Source: Pseudomonas parafulva (lineage in GTDB: Bacteria > Pseudomonadota > Gammaproteobacteria > Pseudomonadales > Pseudomonadaceae). From it: a DNA stretch of 64,000 nt. The stretch is taken from positions 279,001-343,000 of the forward strand of contig NZ_CP019952.1 in NCBI RefSeq assembly GCF_002021815.1, written 5' to 3'. Of the stretch, positions 35,691 through 43,869 are shown piece by piece; position 1 is the stretch's first letter; each line of letters begins with the position of its first letter. A program made the position numbers and the translations under genes. The notes beneath the pieces are model-generated. The model worked only from the letters and a program-made list of their open reading frames with translations. It did not search any database and was not told the DNA's origin.

Positions 35691-36382
35691 TGTTCGGCCC
35701 TCGCGAAGCCGCGAGCGGCGCGTTGTTCCAGGAAATGCATGCCGGTCATGGCGATGACGGTCAGGCTGAGGTAGATGCAGGCCGCCACCATGTAGAAGGT
35801 GAACGGCTCCTTGGTCACGGTCACGCCGATCTGGGCGTGGCGCATGATTTCTTCCAGGCCGATCACCGACACCAGCGCGGTGTCCTTCATCAGGATCATG
35901 AACAGGTTGCCAAGGCCAGGCAGGGCGATGCGCCACATCTGCGGCAGGATGATCCGCGACAGGATGCGGCCCTTGGACATGCCCAGCGCCAGCCCGGCTT
36001 CGCGGTGGCCTTTGGGGATGGCCAAGATGGCGCCCCGGAACACTTCGGTGGCGTAGGCGCCAAAACACAGGCCAAGGGCAATGACGCCAGCGGCAAAGGC
36101 GCTGAGCTCAAGGCCGGGCATGTGCAGGGCTTCACCCAGGGCGTTCATCAGGCCCACGGTGCCGAAGTAGATCAGCAGCACCCACAGCAGTTCGGGAATG
36201 CCCCGTACCAGGGTCGAGTAGAAACCGCCAAGCCACTGCAACGGCTTGATCGGGGAAGTCTTGGCCAGGGCGCCGAGCAGGCCCAGCACCAGCCCTAACA
36301 GCAAGGCGCACAGCGCCAGTTTTACGGTCATCAGGGTGCCGGCCATCATGGCCGGACCGAATCCGTGCAAGTCGATATTCAT
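35687..36382 (-). CDS. Polar amino-acid ABC transporter permease (HisQ/ArtQ type)
   Basis: 231 aa. Starts MNIDLHGFGPAMMAGTLMTV; first helices LCALLLGLVLGLLGALA; VRGIPELLWVLLIYFG and the EAA loop GHREAGLALGMSKGRILSRI are HisMQ-family signatures. Overlaps the second permease by four bases and follows the binding-protein gene by 54 bp. Forms the heterodimeric channel with the 35001-35690 product. Confidence 0.93.
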   Translation of the reverse strand: MNIDLHGFGPAMMAGTLMTVKLALCALLLGLVLGLLGALAKTSPIKPLQWLGGFYSTLVRGIPELLWVLLIYFGTVGLMNALGEALHMPGLELSAFAAGVIALGLCFGAYATEVFRGAILAIPKGHREAGLALGMSKGRILSRIILPQMWRIALPGLGNLFMILMKDTALVSVIGLEEIMRHAQIGVTVTKEPFTFYMVAACIYLSLTVIAMTGMHFLEQRAARGFARAEQ

Positions 36383-36436
36383 GGGCAGGTCATTCTAGGG
36401 AGTGGCGCGCCACCGGGGCGCGCCAATCGGGGCGGA

Positions 36437-37189
36437 TCATTCGATGCTGAACGGGAAGTACTTGTCGTTGATCTTCTTGTACGTACCGTCGGCCTTGATT
36501 TCGGCCAGGGCCTTGTTCAGGTCGTCGCGCAGCTTGGTGTCACCCTTGCGCACGGCGATGCCGATCTTGTCGCTGTCCATCACCGGCTCGCCCTTGAACT
36601 CGTAGTTCATGCCATCCTTGCTCTTGAGCCACTCGTATTGCACGTACTTGTCGGCCAGGATGCCGTCGATACGGCCGGAGACCAGGTCCAGGTAGGCGTT
36701 TTCCTGGGTGTCGTACAGCTTGATGTCCACACCGCTGTAGTTGTCTTCCAGGTAGGTGCCGGCCAGGGTGGCGCGCTGGGTGCCGATGACCTTGCCCTTG
36801 AGCGAGTCCTTGTCAGTCTTGAAGTCGACGTTCTTCGGCGCGATGAACTGCAGCTTGTTGGAGTAGTACGGGTCGGTGAAGTCCACCGCCTGCTTGCGCT
36901 CGTCGGTGATCGACAGCGACGAGATCAGGAAGTCGAACTTCTTGGCGTTCAAGGCCGGGATGATGCCGTCCCAGTCGGAGGTGACGACCGAGCACTCGAC
37001 CTTCATCTTGGCGCACAGGGCATCACCGATGTCCTTGTCGAAACCGACGACGTTGCCGCTGGCGTCCTTGTTGTTGAACGGTGGGTAGGCGGCTTCGATA
37101 CCCATGCGCAGTTTTTCCGCGGCCATGGCATTGGCCGACATCACTAGGGTGGCAGCGGCTGCCAGGAGAAACTTCTTGTAGGTGTGCAT
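36437..37189 (-). CDS. Periplasmic amino-acid-binding protein of the ABC transporter
   Basis: 250 aa. Signal peptide MHTYKKFLLAAAATLVMSANAMAAE, then a SBP_bac_3 fold: RMGIEAAYPPFNNKDASGNV (ligand-site aromatic and Asn/Asp), FDFLISSLSITDERKQAVDF (T-D-E-R ligand-carboxylate motif), and KIGIAVRKGDTKLRDDLNKAL. The pattern fits lysine/arginine/ornithine/histidine-binding proteins (ArgT/HisJ/ArtJ), so a basic amino acid is the likely ligand, but this is not certain. ATG at 37189, 11 bp after the ATPase stop. Confidence 0.92.
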   Translation of the reverse strand: MHTYKKFLLAAAATLVMSANAMAAEKLRMGIEAAYPPFNNKDASGNVVGFDKDIGDALCAKMKVECSVVTSDWDGIIPALNAKKFDFLISSLSITDERKQAVDFTDPYYSNKLQFIAPKNVDFKTDKDSLKGKVIGTQRATLAGTYLEDNYSGVDIKLYDTQENAYLDLVSGRIDGILADKYVQYEWLKSKDGMNYEFKGEPVMDSDKIGIAVRKGDTKLRDDLNKALAEIKADGTYKKINDKYFPFSIE

Positions 37190-37200
37190 GTATTGCTCCG

Positions 37201-37974
37201 TTAGCGGTGGCTGGACATGAATTGCTTGCAACGCGCCGAGGTCGGGTTCTCGAAGACCTGCTGCGGCGATCCCTGCTCTTCGACCAGGCCCTGGTGCAGG
37301 AAGACCACTTCACTGGACACCTGGCGGGCAAAGTTCATCTCGTGCGTCACCAGCAGCATGGTACGGCCTTCGTCGGCCAATGCGCGGATAACGTTAAGCA
37401 CTTCCTGGACCATTTCCGGATCGAGGGCCGAGGTGGGCTCGTCGAACAGGATGACCTTGGGCTTCATGGCCAGGGTACGGGCAATGGCGGCGCGCTGCTG
37501 CTGGCCACCGGAAAGCTGGGCGGGGTAGCTGTGGCGCTTGTCGTAGATCCCCACCTTGTTGAGCAGCGCTTCGGCTGCCTCGACGGCCTCGGCCTTGCTT
37601 TGGCCAAGTACGCGGCGTGGGGCTTCGATGATGTTGTCGAGGATCGACATGTGCGGCCACAGGTTGAAGTTCTGGAAGACGAAGCCGATTTCGCTGCGCA
37701 GGCGGTTGATCTGGCGGTTGTCGGCAGCCATCAGGTCGCCGTTCTTCGCCGCCTTGAGCTTGAGGGCTTCCCCGGCCACGAGGATTTCGCCCTGGTGCGG
37801 GTTTTCCAGCAGGTTGATGCAGCGCAGCAGGGTGGACTTGCCGGAGCCGGACGACCCCAGGATGGAGATCACGTCACCGTCGCGTGCGGTCAGCGAAATG
37901 CCCTTGAGAATTTCCTGCTCGCCATAGCGTTTATGCAGGTTGCGGATTTCCAGCGCGGGCGTGGCCTGAGCCAT
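37201..37974 (-). CDS. Polar amino-acid ABC transporter ATPase (HisP/ArtP type)
   Basis: 257 aa nucleotide-binding subunit. Walker [11 protein letters not shown]-loop [11 protein letters not shown], signature LSGGQQQR, Walker [14 protein letters not shown] and the H-loop [10 protein letters not shown]. The spacing and the [18 protein letters not shown] insert match HisP. First gene of a four-gene operon (ATPase, binding protein, two permeases). Divergent from the GABA-permease-like gene across 638 bp. Confidence 0.95.
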   Translation of the reverse strand: MAQATPALEIRNLHKRYGEQEILKGISLTARDGDVISILGSSGSGKSTLLRCINLLENPHQGEILVAGEALKLKAAKNGDLMAADNRQINRLRSEIGFVFQNFNLWPHMSILDNIIEAPRRVLGQSKAEAVEAAEALLNKVGIYDKRHSYPAQLSGGQQQRAAIARTLAMKPKVILFDEPTSALDPEMVQEVLNVIRALADEGRTMLLVTHEMNFARQVSSEVVFLHQGLVEEQGSPQQVFENPTSARCKQFMSSHR

Positions 37975-38505
37975 GTGCGGTCCTCATGTGTTCGGGTGCG
38001 TTCCCAGCTGTTGGCGGCCTTCCTGGCGTGCGCCAAGCTAGCATAGCGGCATTATGACGGCCAACAGGGTCGCCGGGCACTCTGGGCATTGGTGGGGCAG
38101 TTTGTCGCATCGTTGCAGCGCAACGTCGCGCAGATGTCCACAAGGGAGGTTGCCCGGCACCAGAGCCATGATGAAAAAAGGCGCGATGGTGCCAGTTTTG
38201 ACGGTTCCAGGGAAGCGCTTTCGGACCATGTGCCCGTGAAACCTGACTGTCCGGGCAGCCTGTCCAGCCACCCTGGTGCAGCCTTTTTGACCGCCGCCTT
38301 GGCCTAGGGTTGTACCGAAGGGTTGCGCCCTGTTTGCATTGTGATGGTGCGCAGGTGTTACCGAGGGGCACCTTTGGTGCATTTGTAAGTGAGTATTTCG
38401 GTAATGAGCGCTTTTCATGGCTAATCGGCCACGCGGTGGCGTTTTTTGCCCTAGCCCCCGCCGTTGTTGGTCTTGAGAGTGGTCTGGTCGAGCGCGCGTA
38501 GCACA
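37975..38505. other. Divergent control region of the ABC operon and the permease gene
   Basis: No gene is supported. Near 38335-38351 is TGCATTGTGATGGTGCG, a 17-bp NtrC-like element (TGCA-N...-GTGC spacing of TGCAC-N7-GTGCA with one change per arm). At 38358-38404 an inverted repeat TTACCGA...TCGGTAA encloses GCACC-TTT-GGTGC. A small terminator-like hairpin GCCAC-GCG-GTGGC with a six-T run ends at 38447. These elements lie about 60-170 bp upstream of the sigma-54-like promoter. Confidence 0.4.
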
Positions 38506-38520
38506 TGGCGCGGTTATTGC
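38506..38520 (+). promoter_or_regulatory. Sigma-54-type promoter of the GABA-permease-like gene
   Basis: TGGCGCGGTTATTGC matches the sigma-54 consensus TGGCACG-N4-TTGC at all but one base, with the -24 GG and -12 GC at exact spacing. It starts 107 bp before the gene, giving a leader of about 80 nt. NtrC control is suggested by the upstream element. Confidence 0.65.
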
Positions 38521-38612
38521 CAGTCTCCAATCAAGGGTTGCCGCTGTGCATGCTCCAGACGCGAGCCGCGCATCTGCAACCGACGTGATCTACTCCTTGC
38601 AAAGGTAGTTTT

Positions 38613-39998
38613 ATGAGCGGCAACAATTCCAATGACCTCGCTCAGGGGCTTAAACAACGGCATGTGACCATGCTGTCCATCGCTGGCGTCATCGGCGCAG
38701 GCCTGTTCGTCGGTTCCGGCCACGCCATTGCAGCGGCGGGCCCGGCGGTGCTGCTGGCCTATGCAGCTGCCGGTACGCTGGTGGTGCTGGTCATGCGTAT
38801 GCTCGGTGAAATGGCAGTGGCCTCACCCGACACCGGTTCGTTCTCCACCTACGCCGACCGCGCCATCGGGCGCTGGGCAGGGTTCACGATCGGTTGGTTG
38901 TACTGGTGGTTCTGGGTGTTGGTCATTCCGCTGGAAGCCAACGCCGCTGCAGCCATCCTGCATGCCTGGTTCCCGGCCGTGGACCTGTGGGCATTCTCCC
39001 TGCTGATCACCTTGGCGCTGACCGTGACCAACCTGTTCAGCGTGAAGAATTACGGTGAGTTCGAGTTCTGGTTCGCCCTGCTCAAGGTGTTGGCCATCAT
39101 CGCGTTCATCGTGGTCGGTTGCGTGGCCATGTTCGGCCTGGTACCCACCAGCCAGGTCAGCGGTGCCAGCCACCTGTTCGACACCCAGGGCTTCATGCCC
39201 AACGGCCTTGGCGCCGTGCTGGCTGCCATGCTGACGACCATGTTCTCGTTCATGGGCACCGAGATCGTCACCATCGCCGCTGCCGAGTCCAAGGACCCGG
39301 GCAAGCAGATCAGCCGCGCCACCAACTCGGTGATCTGGCGGATCTGCCTGTTCTACCTGGTGTCGATCTTCCTGGTCGTGGCGTTGGTGCCATGGAATGA
39401 CCCGGCGCTGGCCGAAGTCGGCTCGTACCAGACCGTACTCAGCCGCATCGGTGTGCCCAATGCCAAGCTGATCGTCGATATCGTGGTACTGATCGCCGTG
39501 ACCAGCTGCCTGAACTCGGCGCTGTACACCTCCTCGCGCATGCTGTTCTCGCTGAGCAAGCGTGGCGATGCCCCGGCGATGGCCCAGCGCACCACCAAGG
39601 CGGCTACGCCTTACGTGGCGGTGTTGCTGTCCACTGCGGCGGCGTTCCTGTGCGTCTTCGCCAACTTCCTCGCGCCGGCCCAAGTCTTCGAGTTCCTGCT
39701 GGCAAGCTCTGGCGCCATCGCGTTGCTGGTGTACCTGGTGATTGCCGTTTCGCAACTGCGCATGCGTGCCAAGCGCGAGGCCAGCGGTGAGCAGATCGCG
39801 TTCAAGATGTGGCTGTTCCCAGGGCTGACCTGGGCGACCATTGCCTTTATCGTGGCGGTACTGGGGGTAATGGCACTGCGTGAGGACCACCGCATCGAGA
39901 TCATCGCGACGGCACTGCTGAGCATCGCTGTGGTGGCTGCGGGGCTGCTGGTGCACCGCAAGCGCGAAGCTGGTGGCCAGGCGGCAGTGGTCAAGTAA
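38613..39998 (+). CDS. gabP: GABA permease-like amino-acid transporter (APC superfamily)
   Basis: 461 aa with about 12 transmembrane helices. The AAT-family N-terminal signature is plain: LKQRHVTMLSIAGVIGAGLFVGSGHAI, then GEMAVASPDTGSFSTYADRAIG and a helix-6 region FSFMGTEIVTIAAAESKDP. Proton-coupled uptake of 4-aminobutyrate or a related amino acid at the inner membrane is likely; exact substrate is inferred from family. ATG at 38613 with AAAGG about 8 nt upstream. A near-consensus sigma-54 promoter precedes it, consistent with nitrogen control. Confidence 0.88.
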   Translation: MSGNNSNDLAQGLKQRHVTMLSIAGVIGAGLFVGSGHAIAAAGPAVLLAYAAAGTLVVLVMRMLGEMAVASPDTGSFSTYADRAIGRWAGFTIGWLYWWFWVLVIPLEANAAAAILHAWFPAVDLWAFSLLITLALTVTNLFSVKNYGEFEFWFALLKVLAIIAFIVVGCVAMFGLVPTSQVSGASHLFDTQGFMPNGLGAVLAAMLTTMFSFMGTEIVTIAAAESKDPGKQISRATNSVIWRICLFYLVSIFLVVALVPWNDPALAEVGSYQTVLSRIGVPNAKLIVDIVVLIAVTSCLNSALYTSSRMLFSLSKRGDAPAMAQRTTKAATPYVAVLLSTAAAFLCVFANFLAPAQVFEFLLASSGAIALLVYLVIAVSQLRMRAKREASGEQIAFKMWLFPGLTWATIAFIVAVLGVMALREDHRIEIIATALLSIAVVAAGLLVHRKREAGGQAAVVK

Positions 39999-40137
39999 GG
40001 CAGCGGCGACCGCTCGCTTGCCCTCTGGTGCAAGCAGCGGCTCTACGCGAAATCTGCAAGCTTGCACAATGCCATGTAGCGGTCCTTGCCGAGTGGCCGG
40101 GCCGGCCGCGACATATCTGCTCCGAAGCTGAAAACCT

Positions 40138-40440
40138 GGGGCCGCTGTGCGGCCCATCGCGGCACGAGGCCGCTCCTACAAGATGGCGTCAGCAAGCTAT
40201 CTGCTGTATGTAGTCGCCATCGCCATGCATGGCACTTCCTTGAAGCAGAGTGCCATAACCTTTCAAGGCTTTTGACTCAGCGATAGGTTGGCACTGCAAG
40301 CCGCTACTGACCCTGCAGCATTGAGGTCATCGGCAGCTCACCAGCTTGTCGTTTTGCCTTGCAGGATCAACTGTATCTGCAGGATAACCCGCTCTTGTGG
40401 GAGCGGCCCTCGTGCCGCGATGGGCCGCAAAGCGGCCCCG
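40138..40440. repeat. Inverted pair of REP-type units, widely spaced
   Basis: Left unit GGGGCCGCTGTGCGGCCCAT, CGCGGCACGAGGCCGCTCCT (40138-40180); right unit GTGGGAGCGGCCCTCGTGCC followed by GCGATGGGCCGCAAAGCGGC (40396-40440) in inverse orientation. The spacing of about 215 bp between units is greater than in the 5.7- and 12.7-kb pairs. Confidence 0.8.
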
Positions 40441-40468
40441 ACAATATCAATTCAGAAGCTGAAATCCT

Positions 40469-40524
40469 GGGGCTGCCGCGCAGCCCATCAGGGCCGATCA
40501 GGCGCCCCGGCAAGGCCCACACAT
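40469..40524. repeat. Degenerate REP-type unit
   Basis: GGGGCTGCCGCGCAGCCCAT, then CAGGGCCGATCAGGCGCCCC. Only the overall palindromic plan and the AGCCCATC core are kept. Confidence 0.5.
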
Positions 40525-40629
40525 GGGATGGTTTCCAGCTGTGTGCCGGGGAGTCCTTCAAAAAAGCTTCAGCCCTCCCAGCTACTTGCCGGGACGGTTC
40601 GCCCTGCAACGAACCGCCCCTGACAGCAA

Positions 40630-41073
40630 TCAACCAAACTGCTTCTGCTGTTGCTGCTGCTTGGCCACCAGCTCGGACGCAGCCAGGTAAGCCTGTTGGA
40701 ACTCATCGCTTTCCAGCCACGCCATGGTCGTGTCTTCGTCCGCGCCATCGAGCCATGCACGGTAGGCGTTGAATACCATCACGATATAGTCGGTCGCGTG
40801 TTCTTCCTTGTGGCCCTTGAGCACCAAGGCCAGCAGCGGGTCCACCAGGAATACCGAGATCATCGGCACCAGGCCGCCTTCCTGGGCTTCCTTCATTTTC
40901 TTGAACAGAGGGTCGTAACTGGCCGACGCCATGGCCTTGTCGAACACCTGCTCGACGCTGGCGCTATCGCCTGCGCTGGCCTTCACGGCCTGGCCGCTGC
41001 GTACCATGCGGTTCTGCTTGGCCTTGGTGGCGGCGCGCTTGGCGCGTTTTTGTTGCTTGGTAGAGGTGGCCAT
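40630..41073 (-). CDS. Conserved-looking small protein with basic N-terminus (147 aa)
   Basis: The N-terminal 30 residues are Lys/Arg/Ala/Thr-rich (MATSTKQQKRAKRAATKAKQ), suggesting nucleic-acid or ribosome binding. The middle is helical (ASVEQVFDKAMASASYDPLF, KKMKEAQEGGLVPMISVFLV) and the C-terminus is poly-Gln (VAKQQQQQKQFG). No signal peptide. AAGGA 7 nt before the ATG at 41073. Family not recognised and function unknown; it is followed downstream by repeats and preceded by ppk2 on the same strand, 87 bp away. Confidence 0.75.
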   Translation of the reverse strand: MATSTKQQKRAKRAATKAKQNRMVRSGQAVKASAGDSASVEQVFDKAMASASYDPLFKKMKEAQEGGLVPMISVFLVDPLLALVLKGHKEEHATDYIVMVFNAYRAWLDGADEDTTMAWLESDEFQQAYLAASELVAKQQQQQKQFG

Positions 41074-41160
41074 GGGCAATCCTTGGGTGGGGCTTGAAAG
41101 TGCGCGTATTGAAGCGCAGTTGCCCGCGAAACCCAAGTGCCATGCACGCACCAGTGGCCG

Positions 41161-42141
41161 TCAACTGGCGATGGCGTCGTCCTCCTCGAACCCGCGCGAT
41201 GCCCGGCCGACCAGCAGAGGGTCCGGCGCGTAGGCCACGCTCAAGTCCTTGTCCGGGTAGTCCAGCGAATGCAGGAAGTGGCGGATACAGTTGATGCGCG
41301 CACGCTTCTTGTCATCAGACTTGATCACCGTCCACGGCGCGTCGGCGGTGTCGGTATGGAAGAACATGGCCTCCTTGGCGGCGGTGTAGTCGTCCCACTT
41401 GTCCAGGGACTTGATGTCGATGGGCGACAGTTTCCAGTGCTTGAGGGGGTCGTCACGGCGCGAGATGAAACGGCGCAGTTGTTCTTCGCGGTTCACCGAA
41501 AACCAGTACTTGAACAGCAGGATGCCGCTGTTGCACAGCATCCGCTCAAGGTCCGGCGCCTGGCGCATGAACTCCAGGTACTGAAGGGGCGAGCAGAAAT
41601 CCATCACCTTCTCGACGCCGGCGCGGTTGTACCAGGAGCGGTCGAAGAACACCATTTCTCCCGCCGTGGGCAGGTGCTGCACATAGCGCTGGAAGTACCA
41701 CTGGCCTTTCTCCTGCTCCGACGGCTTTTCCAGCGCAACGATGCGAGCGCCCCGGGGGTTCAGATGCTCCATGAACCGCTTGATGGTCCCGCCCTTGCCT
41801 GCAGCGTCCCGCCCCTCGAACAGAATCACCACCCGCTGACCTGTTTCTTTCACCCAGCTTTGCACCTTGAGCAACTCGATCTGCAGGGCGTGCTTGGCCC
41901 TTTCGTACTCTTGTCGACGCAAGCGCTGCGGGTAGGGGTAGCCTAATGGCAAGCGCGCCGATGTGCTGTCTTCGCTGCTGCCCTTGGGGGCGGTGGCGAC
42001 TTCCAATGCGGCGGGCGCCTGGCTGATCGCGGTGATGGCAGGTTCGGGTTTGCGCGGGCGGGGGCGGCGAGTGCGCGGCTTGGCCTTGGGGGCAGCGTTC
42101 TCGAGGGGAGGGGGAGTCTGGAGAGGGGCGTCTTCGCTCAT
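41161..42141 (-). CDS. ppk2: Polyphosphate kinase 2
   Basis: 326 aa. A Pro/Lys/Arg-rich, disordered N-terminus (residues 1-65) precedes the PPK2 P-loop kinase core. Motifs: Walker A FEGRDAAGKGGTIKR, Walker B-like MVFFDRSWYNRAGVE, lid LRRFISRRDDPLKHWKLSPID, and APWTVIKSDDKKRARIN. PPK2 enzymes phosphorylate nucleoside diphosphates or monophosphates from polyphosphate; this class-I-like sequence would use ADP/GDP. ATG at 42141. Lies between tRNA-Phe and the small basic protein, all on the minus strand. Confidence 0.93.
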   Translation of the reverse strand: MSEDAPLQTPPPLENAAPKAKPRTRRPRPRKPEPAITAISQAPAALEVATAPKGSSEDSTSARLPLGYPYPQRLRRQEYERAKHALQIELLKVQSWVKETGQRVVILFEGRDAAGKGGTIKRFMEHLNPRGARIVALEKPSEQEKGQWYFQRYVQHLPTAGEMVFFDRSWYNRAGVEKVMDFCSPLQYLEFMRQAPDLERMLCNSGILLFKYWFSVNREEQLRRFISRRDDPLKHWKLSPIDIKSLDKWDDYTAAKEAMFFHTDTADAPWTVIKSDDKKRARINCIRHFLHSLDYPDKDLSVAYAPDPLLVGRASRGFEEDDAIAS

Positions 42142-42296
42142 GGAGGTCCTTGCAAGGTGGTTCGAATGTTTACCTTGAATGCTAAGGACGACAGGGGGCT
42201 GGCTTTTTGATGTTGGTCAACTTGGCCGGGATGAGTGCTGCTGCTCGAAGGCTACCCATGACGAAGGGAGGTCCACCAGCACTTTTCGACAGGCAA

Positions 42297-42322
42297 CAAA
42301 AAACCCGCACTGGGCGGGTTTC
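42297..42322 (-). terminator. Terminator of tRNA-Phe
   Basis: AAACCCGC-ACTG-GGCGGGTTT with an A-run on the + strand side, i.e. a T-run on the minus strand; 44 bp past the tRNA 3' end. Confidence 0.88.
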
Positions 42323-42365
42323 TTGTGTCGCTTCGGGTAACTTTGCAACCACCAGAAGCTGAAGG

Positions 42366-42441
42366 TGGTGCCCAGAGACGGAGTCGAACCGCCGACACGA
42401 GGATTTTCAATCCTCTGCTCTACCGACTGAGCTATCTGGGC
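42366..42441 (-). tRNA. tRNA-Phe (anticodon GAA)
   Basis: 76-nt cloverleaf on the minus strand beginning GCCCAGATAGCTCAGTCGGT, anticodon stem-loop AGGATTGAAAATCCT (GAA), T-arm GGCGGTTCGACTCCGTC and an encoded CCA. Acceptor stem GCCCAGA/TCTGGGC is perfect. Confidence 0.97.
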
Positions 42442-42532
42442 GACGAGGTGAATTAAATAGACTTTCAGACTGCTCGTCAACGACTTTTTGAAAAAAATAT
42501 TAAATTAATTCCGTCGCTTACGTTCTCCGAGG

Positions 42533-42805
42533 TCACTGCGAGGGCGGGACGTAGCCTTCTGCCTGGGCGTATTCTTCGCCGGCGAAAAACTTGTCCATCT
42601 CGGCCTGGAGGAATTTGCGGTCCTCGCCATTCATCATGTTCAGGCGCTTTTCGTTGATCAGCATGGTCTGGTGCTTCTGCCAGTCGGTCCAAGCCTTCTG
42701 CGAGATGTGATCGAAGATGTCCTGGCCCTTGGCCCCCGGATAGGGTGGGCGGTCCAGGCCGGGCAGTTCTTCGTTGTACTTGCGGCACATCACGGTGCGG
42801 GTCAT
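42533..42805 (-). CDS. yggX: Fe(2+)-trafficking / oxidative damage protection protein YggX
   Basis: 90 aa. [20 protein letters not shown] carries the family's single conserved Cys7, followed by [19 protein letters not shown] and [10 protein letters not shown]. YggX protects Fe-S proteins from oxidative damage and influences iron availability. Its ATG shares one base with the mutY TGA (TGATG), so it is coupled to mutY, whose product is an Fe-S enzyme. Confidence 0.96.
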   Translation of the reverse strand: MTRTVMCRKYNEELPGLDRPPYPGAKGQDIFDHISQKAWTDWQKHQTMLINEKRLNMMNGEDRKFLQAEMDKFFAGEEYAQAEGYVPPSQ

Positions 42806-43869
42806 CAGGCATCTCCTGCAATCAGTTCGTCGGCTGCGCGTTTGAGCAGCTTCTTCACCGGGGCGGCCAGGCCCAGGCGCGGTGGGTTGGCCAGGTTATA
42901 CCAGAGCCAGTCGGCCTCGACCATGTGCTCGCCGACCGGGTCGACGTGCACCAGCCAAGGCTCGATGGCCAGCTGGAAGTGGCTGAAGGTGTGGGTCAGG
43001 TTGTCCAGGGCGCGGCTGCGGCCCAGGCGCAGGCCGTGCTGGTCGGCCAGGTCGTCGAGCTGGCCGATGTCGTCGAGCTCCGGCAAGCTCCACAGCCCGC
43101 CCCACAGGCCACTGGACGGGCGACGGTACAGCAGGATGGCGCCGTCGTCGTTGGCCAGCAGCGGCATCAGCGTGCGCCGCTGCGGTAGCGCCTTGCGCGG
43201 TTTGGGCTCGGGGTAGCGGGTTTCTTCGCCGTGCAGGTGCGCTTCGCAGCCGCGCCGTACCGGGCAGAGCAGGCAGGTGGGTTTGCTGCGGGTGCACAGC
43301 GTCGCGCCCAGGTCCATCATTGCCTGGGTGTAGTGGTTGGCACGAAGCTTGGGCGTGAAGCGCTCGGCGGTGGCCCACAGTTGGTTGGCCACCTTCGGCT
43401 CACCGGGGTAACCGGCCTGGGCGGTGAACCGGGCCAGCACCCGCTTGACGTTACCATCCAGGATCGGCGCACGAATGCCCATACTGATGCTGGCGATGGC
43501 GCCGGCTGTGGAGCGGCCGATACCCGGCAGCTCGGTAAGCTGCTCGACGCTGCGCGGAAACACCCCGCCATGCTGCTCGACCACGATTCTTGCAGCCTTC
43601 TGCAGGTTGCGGGCGCGGGTGTAGTAGCCCAGGCCCGTCCACAAATGCAGCACCTCGTCCTCGGGCGCCTCGGCCAGCGCCTGCACGGTCGGTAGCGCGT
43701 GCATGAAGCGGTCGAAATAGTTCAGCACCGTGCTGACCTGGGTCTGTTGCAGCATGATCTCAGACACCCATACACGATACGGGTTGATGCCCTGTTGCCA
43801 GGGCAGATCGTGCCGACCGTGTGCGTCGTACCACTCCAGCACAGCGCTGGAAAACTGCTCGGGTGTCAT
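42805..43869 (-). CDS. mutY: A/G-specific adenine DNA glycosylase MutY
   Basis: 354 aa. Removes adenine mispaired with 8-oxoguanine. HhH motif [18 protein letters not shown] with the catalytic Asp in [14 protein letters not shown]. The [4Fe-4S] ligands follow as C-x6-C-x2-C-x5-C ([17 protein letters not shown]). The C-terminal third is the Nudix-like 8-oxoG recognition domain ([21 protein letters not shown]). Overlaps asmA by ATGA upstream and yggX by TGATG downstream, so asmA, mutY and yggX form one coupled operon. Confidence 0.97.
   Translation of the reverse strand: MTPEQFSSAVLEWYDAHGRHDLPWQQGINPYRVWVSEIMLQQTQVSTVLNYFDRFMHALPTVQALAEAPEDEVLHLWTGLGYYTRARNLQKAARIVVEQHGGVFPRSVEQLTELPGIGRSTAGAIASISMGIRAPILDGNVKRVLARFTAQAGYPGEPKVANQLWATAERFTPKLRANHYTQAMMDLGATLCTRSKPTCLLCPVRRGCEAHLHGEETRYPEPKPRKALPQRRTLMPLLANDDGAILLYRRPSSGLWGGLWSLPELDDIGQLDDLADQHGLRLGRSRALDNLTHTFSHFQLAIEPWLVHVDPVGEHMVEADWLWYNLANPPRLGLAAPVKKLLKRAADELIAGDA

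Larger units (their letters stand above)
39999..40629. other. Repeat-rich convergent intergenic region
   Basis: 631 bp with no supported gene. It contains three REP-related units (annotated separately) and otherwise unremarkable sequence between the convergent permease and small-protein genes. Confidence 0.6.

Noticed and set aside
38366..38381. GCACC-TTT-GGTGC as a second NtrC site
   Set aside because: The half-site spacing is two bases shorter than the NtrC consensus; kept only as part of the inverted repeat.
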